Shown: positions 60,415 to 64,000 of the stretch, piece after piece
How positions within the stretch are numbered: position 1 is the stretch's first letter
How the letters are laid out: each line of letters opens with the position of its first letter
NCBI GenBank assembly: GCA_019634575.1
Contig: JAHCAY010000005.1
Location: 62,001-126,000, forward strand
Origin: Candidatus Didemnitutus sp.
GTDB taxonomy: Bacteria; Verrucomicrobiota; Verrucomicrobiia; Opitutales; Opitutaceae
Direction of reading: 5' to 3'
DNA: 64,000 nt
Program-made: the position numbers and the translations under genes
Notes under the pieces: model-generated
What the model was told of the DNA's origin: nothing
Seen by the model: the letters and a program-made list of their open reading frames with translations, nothing else
Database searches by the model: none

Positions 60415-61568
60415 AGACCCACCCGCTGCTCCCGCTTCTCTGCCTCGGCCTGACGGTCCTGCCCGCCGCCGCGCCCGCGCAAGATCCCTCGCCTCCGGCC
60501 CTCGCGCCGGTCGCCGCAGAGACCGGGCTCCGTTTCAATTTTCGCGGCGCACCGCTCGAGACCGTGCTCAATTACCTGAGCGACGCCGCCGGCTACGTCA
60601 TCGTCCTCGAGACGCCGGTCCGCGGCACCGTCGACATGTGGAGCTCACAACCCGTCTCGAAGGAGGAAGCGGTCCAGCTCCTCAATCTCGCCCTCAACAA
60701 GAACGGCTACACCGCACGCGTGCAGGGCCGCAACCTGATCGTCTCGTCGAAGGAGGACGCGAAGAAAACCAACCTGCCCATCCGCACTGGCAACGATCCG
60801 GCCGAGATTCCCGAGACCGCCGACATGGTGATGCAGATCATTCCGCTCCGGCACATCGACGCCACGCAGGCCGCGCGCGATCTCGGCACGCTCCTGCCCG
60901 CCACCGCCACGCTGACAGCCAATCAGGACAGCAACTCGCTCGTCGTCACCGACACGCAGATCAACGTGAAGCACGTCGTCGAAATCGTAGCCGCGCTCGA
61001 CGGCTCGATCGACTCCGCCGCCACCGTGCGCGTCTTCCCGCTGAAGAACGCCGACCCCTACGAAATGGCGCAGCTGCTCACGAATCTCTTCGGCACCACC
61101 GCCACGCCTACGGCCAACGCCGCCGCGACGCCCGGCGGTCCGGGCGGCTTCTTCGCCCGCATGGCCGCCGCCGGCGGTTTCGGCGGCGGTGGCAACAGCG
61201 GCAGCCGGCGCAACGGCTCGACCGGCACTGGCCGCACCACGCCGGTCGTCGCCGTCGCCGACCCGCGCACGTTCTCCGTGGTCGTCACCGCATCGAAAGC
61301 CCAGATGGGCGATGTCGCCGCGATGATCGCGCAACTCGACACTTCGTCCGGCCGTAAACAGCGCGTCTTCGTCTACACGCTCCAAAACGCCGACGTGAAA
61401 CAGGTCGAGACGATCCTGAAAAACCTCTTCCAGAGCAACACGACGCGCACCACCGCGAACTCGAACCAGGCCGACCCGCTCGGCACTCGCGCCAACAACA
61501 ACAGCCAGACCACCTCCGCCAACCCGAGCCTCACGCTCGGCAACAGCACCGGCAACCGCGGCCGCTAA
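60411..61568 (+). CDS. Secretin N-domain protein (first half of split GspD)
   Basis: A 385-residue protein with signal peptide (about 1-23). It contains N0 (LRFNFRGAPLETVLNYLSDAAGY), N1 (MQIIPLRHIDATQAARDLGTLL plus SLVVTDTQINVKHVVEIV), N2 (VRVFPLKNADPYEMAQLLTNL plus FSVVVTASKAQMGDVAAMI) and only the first part of a further N module (VFVYTLQNADVKQVETILKNL). It then runs into an Asn/Thr/Ser-rich tail. Gly-rich loops interrupt N2. No beta-barrel secretin domain is present; that is in the next gene, 23 bp downstream. Confidence 0.88.
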   Translation: MKTHPLLPLLCLGLTVLPAAAPAQDPSPPALAPVAAETGLRFNFRGAPLETVLNYLSDAAGYVIVLETPVRGTVDMWSSQPVSKEEAVQLLNLALNKNGYTARVQGRNLIVSSKEDAKKTNLPIRTGNDPAEIPETADMVMQIIPLRHIDATQAARDLGTLLPATATLTANQDSNSLVVTDTQINVKHVVEIVAALDGSIDSAATVRVFPLKNADPYEMAQLLTNLFGTTATPTANAAATPGGPGGFFARMAAAGGFGGGGNSGSRRNGSTGTGRTTPVVAVADPRTFSVVVTASKAQMGDVAAMIAQLDTSSGRKQRVFVYTLQNADVKQVETILKNLFQSNTTRTTANSNQADPLGTRANNNSQTTSANPSLTLGNSTGNRGR

Positions 61569-61591
61569 CCCGTCGCCTTCCGCAGCCCGCC

Positions 61592-62743
61592 ATGAAAATC
61601 TCCGCTTCCTTCATCACGCGCCTCCTGCCCTTCGCTGGCGCATTTCTCCTCGCTCTGACCGCCGCCAGCGCGCAGGTCCGCACCCAGCAGCAGCCCCAGC
61701 GCAACTTCGGCGTCGTCTCCGGCGGCGGCGTCGGCAGCGCCGGCGCGTCCAACGGCGCCGGCTCACGCCAATACAACAACGCCACCACGGTCGGCGATGC
61801 CATGATCTCGAGCGACATGGACACCCGCCGCATCATCGTCGTCACCGACGACATCACCAACGAGAACATCAAGGCCGTCATCGCCAGCCTCGACGCGCCC
61901 AAACCGCAGGTGCTGATCAACGTCGTGTTCCTCCAGGTCGAGCACGACAAGGATCTCAACCTCGGCGCCGAGGCCTCCTACACCGGCCCGATCTCGCTCA
62001 ATTCCTCGCCGGCCACCAACACCGCCAGCACCAACTTCGGCATCGCCGCCAACGCCGCGCAAACCGCCGCCACCGGCGGCGCCGTCGGCGGCCTCTACAC
62101 CATCGCGAACAGCAAGGTGAACGCGACGATCAACCTCCTCGCCAGCACCAACAAGACCCATGTGCTCTCGCGCCCGTCGATCCTCACCCGCAGCGGCCAG
62201 CAGGCCTCCGTCATGGTCGGCCAGTCGATTCCGATCGTCACCAACTCGCAGATCAGCTCCGTCACCAACGCCATCACGAACACCGTCACCTACCAGGACA
62301 TCGGCATCATCCTCAGCGTCACGCCGTTCATCACCCAGGACGGCAACGTCGAGATGATCGTCTCGCCGCAGACTTCCTCCATCAGCGCGACCACCGTTCA
62401 GACCGCCACCGGCGTCAGCTCGCCCGTCATCGACAAGACCTCCGCCGACACCGTCGTCGTCACCCCGAGCGACCAGACGATCATCATCGGCGGCCTCATG
62501 TCCGACCAAAACACCGACAAGGAAAACAAGGTGCCGCTCCTCGGTGACATCCCGCTCGTCGGAAATTTCTTCAAGCACAAGGTCACCGGCAAAAAGAAGT
62601 CCGAGCTCCTGATCTTCCTCACGCCGCACGTCGTGAACCGTCCCAGCGAGCTCGCCAGCCTCGTCGAGCGCGAGCAAGGCAAGTTCGAACTCCTCAAGAA
62701 CGACACGCCCACCATCGCGCCGCCCCCCGCCGCCAAACCCTGA
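61592..62743 (+). CDS. Secretin beta-barrel protein (second half of split GspD)
   Basis: A 383-residue protein with its own signal peptide (MKISASFITRLLPFAGAFLL to ASA). A Gly/Asn-rich linker leads into the second part of an N module (TRRIIVVTDDITNENIKAVIASL). Then comes the full secretin core: PQVLINVVFLQVEHDKD, VLSRPSILTRSGQQASVMVGQSIPI, the gate region, and the signature VPLLGDIPLVGNFF followed by ELLIFLTPHVV. This forms the outer-membrane channel. It depends on the preceding gene for N0-N2. Confidence 0.9.
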   Translation: MKISASFITRLLPFAGAFLLALTAASAQVRTQQQPQRNFGVVSGGGVGSAGASNGAGSRQYNNATTVGDAMISSDMDTRRIIVVTDDITNENIKAVIASLDAPKPQVLINVVFLQVEHDKDLNLGAEASYTGPISLNSSPATNTASTNFGIAANAAQTAATGGAVGGLYTIANSKVNATINLLASTNKTHVLSRPSILTRSGQQASVMVGQSIPIVTNSQISSVTNAITNTVTYQDIGIILSVTPFITQDGNVEMIVSPQTSSISATTVQTATGVSSPVIDKTSADTVVVTPSDQTIIIGGLMSDQNTDKENKVPLLGDIPLVGNFFKHKVTGKKKSELLIFLTPHVVNRPSELASLVEREQGKFELLKNDTPTIAPPPAAKP

Positions 62744-63006
62744 CCCCGGCCAAGGACAAGCGCCCCATCGCCGCCACCCATCGATCCGCAACCGCGTGGC
62801 GCCTTCGGCAACGTCGACGCACCTTCTCCACTTCACCTCCGAGCGAACCAGCGGCCGGCCGCGCCATAGCTTGCGATCGAATTCGGGCCGGGAGAACAGG
62901 TTCCGGTTTCCGAATTTAGCCGGCGGGTCCATGAGGAGCTGCGCACCTCAGCGCCGCCCTGGCATCGAACGCCACGACTGATCGATCACTTCCGCTTCAC
63001 CCTGCA
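62744..63006. other. Intergenic region after the T2SS operon
   Basis: 263 bases between convergent genes. I see no strong hairpin with a T-run and no credible frame on either strand. Confidence 0.4.
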
Positions 63007-64000
63007 TCAGCGGGCTGTCGCGGTGTGATTCTGCAGCGAATGCAAGAACGCCGCGAGTGGTGGCAGATCCGCTTCGGCAAGACGCATGGCCGCGAACTCG
63101 GCGGGGGCGTTGCGCATCGCGCCTTGCCGGGCGAGGTCGCTCATTCGCCGGTAAATCCGGAGAACGTCCTCCACCGTCTTGGCGCTGCCGTCGTGAAGCA
63201 AGGGAGCTTCTCGACCGAGGTTGCGAACACTGGGGGTCTTGAAGCGCGCCAACGTCGCCGACAGGACGGCTTCGCGCGCGAGCGTGCCAGCACGATTGAG
63301 CTGACGTTCGATGACCACCTGCGGAGCCGGCATGGCGGAGTTTGCGTAGACATTCCACAGGCCGAGATCGGCGTGCGCCGGCTGCGCACGGTCAGGAACG
63401 CTCCGCCACGGATCCGCGGCACGCGGGTGCGTGGCGGCAGGCGGAAGCCAGCGTTCAGGGTCGGCGTTCCGCTCCGCCAATGACGGAACCTCCAGATTGG
63501 CGAATGCACCTGCGCCGTGCACGGCATCGTAGCGATCCTGCGTGGCGCCGGTGTTGTGGAAGGCGAAATCGGTGAACTGCGGAGGCACATGGCACTCCGC
63601 GCAATTGCCCGCGCTGGCCGAGCGCACGTAACCCATCGCACCACGGAAGAAGATGCGCATGCCGCGCAGTTCCTCTTCGCCAAACCGAAACGACTGACTG
63701 CCTGCAGTGAGCCGTCGTGCCGGGTCGTCGACGAAGATCGGCTGGCGCAACGCCGCTACCGTGGCGTGCAAACGACGCGCGTATTCGTGCGGAGTCTCGC
63801 CCGGATTCGGCGCGCGTGGCAGGCGATTGGCGGAAAGGAAGGCGTCGTAGGGCGAACCGCTGTGGCGTCCCTCGGCATCGCGCGGCAGGCGGATCGTGCG
63901 CAGGTAGGCAGCCACCGCCCGCGCGCAGACGTCGAGGATCAGCCCGTCGCCCGTCGTCGCGAGAACCATCGCCGGCTCCGTTTCGCGCAGCTCAATCGCG
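63007..64000 (-). CDS. MauG/cytochrome c peroxidase-family protein (C-terminal part)
   Basis: The frame is open to the window edge, so the N-terminus is missing; 330 residues are visible. GNCAECHVPPQFTDFAFHNTG contains a CxxCH haem site, and FKTPSVRNLGREAPLLHDGS is the C-terminal motif of di-haem peroxidases (MauG/CcpA family) with the downstream gating residues. A second CxxCH should lie beyond the edge. Periplasmic; the electron donor or substrate is unknown. Confidence 0.85.
   Translation of the reverse strand, partial: AIELRETEPAMVLATTGDGLILDVCARAVAAYLRTIRLPRDAEGRHSGSPYDAFLSANRLPRAPNPGETPHEYARRLHATVAALRQPIFVDDPARRLTAGSQSFRFGEEELRGMRIFFRGAMGYVRSASAGNCAECHVPPQFTDFAFHNTGATQDRYDAVHGAGAFANLEVPSLAERNADPERWLPPAATHPRAADPWRSVPDRAQPAHADLGLWNVYANSAMPAPQVVIERQLNRAGTLAREAVLSATLARFKTPSVRNLGREAPLLHDGSAKTVEDVLRIYRRMSDLARQGAMRNAPAEFAAMRLAEADLPPLAAFLHSLQNHTATAR

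Noticed and set aside
60411-62743. Split secretin as a mere frameshift or assembly error
   Set aside because: The second gene has its own ATG and a convincing signal peptide, and the first ends in a normal stop after a low-complexity tail, so a single indel does not explain it.
61763-62932. 389-codon minus-strand frame opposite the secretin
   Set aside because: Asp/Gly/Val-rich noise antisense to the secretin core motifs.

Overview
The window looks like a chromosome segment of a GC-rich, Gram-negative, heterotrophic bacterium, most likely a Verrucomicrobiota member of the Opitutaceae type. This is inferred from gene content only: an EpsI-type exosortase partner, a Caulobacter-type TonB receptor beside a XylR-like AraC regulator, GH67/sulfatase glycan genes, and a Gsp-type type II secretion operon. 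No rRNA, tRNA, insertion sequence or CRISPR array was seen.

Region 1 (1-31.7 kb) is a large extracellular polysaccharide cluster, almost entirely on the minus strand. A MarR/GbsR-like regulator (31187-31744) stands at its head. Reading in the direction of transcription, it holds a GlcA-type epimerase, a secreted GDPD-like protein, a UDP-sugar dehydrogenase, a MurJ-like flippase, four GT4 glycosyltransferases, an O-antigen ligase/polymerase, two AsnB amidotransferases, an acyltransferase 3, a double-GNAT-like protein and a polysaccharide deacetylase. An acyl-assembly module follows (ACP, AMP-ligase, SDR, KAS III, ACP, SDR), and then a second module (class II aldolase, FGGY kinase, Fe-ADH, cytidylyltransferase-like enzyme, CDP-alcohol phosphotransferase, ATP-grasp, HAD phosphatase). 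Many junctions are 4-bp ATGA/GTGA overlaps, so long stretches are translationally coupled. A decayed third asnB lies at 7579-7869. At the far end are an EpsI gene on the plus strand and the start of another secreted GDPD (cut by the window edge). The most economical reading is a glycan of amidated uronic acids and amino sugars carrying two unusual decorations: a short acyl group delivered from ACP, and a CDP-activated alcohol attached as a phosphodiester.

Region 2 (31.7-38.7 kb) is accessory. It has a 701-residue protein with an internal HTH and a divergent tyrosine-recombinase-like C-terminus, a ParD-like/zeta-like toxin-antitoxin pair with a palindrome in its promoter, two convergent paralogous LuxR-type regulators with atypical receiver domains, and stretches of apparently non-coding DNA with hairpins.

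Region 3 (38.7-50.8 kb) is a glucuronoxylan-type utilization locus. A XylR/AraC regulator is divergent from an operon of TonB receptor, Gfo/Idh oxidoreductase, GH67 alpha-glucuronidase, sulfatase, PhoD-like phosphatase and hexuronate-type MFS transporter. An inverted repeat lies between the divergent genes.

Region 4 (50.9-62.7 kb) is a compact type II secretion operon: a small secreted protein, GspE, F, G, H, I, J, K, L-like, M-like, C-like, and then a secretin split into two separately exported proteins. The window ends inside a MauG/cytochrome c peroxidase-like gene on the minus strand.
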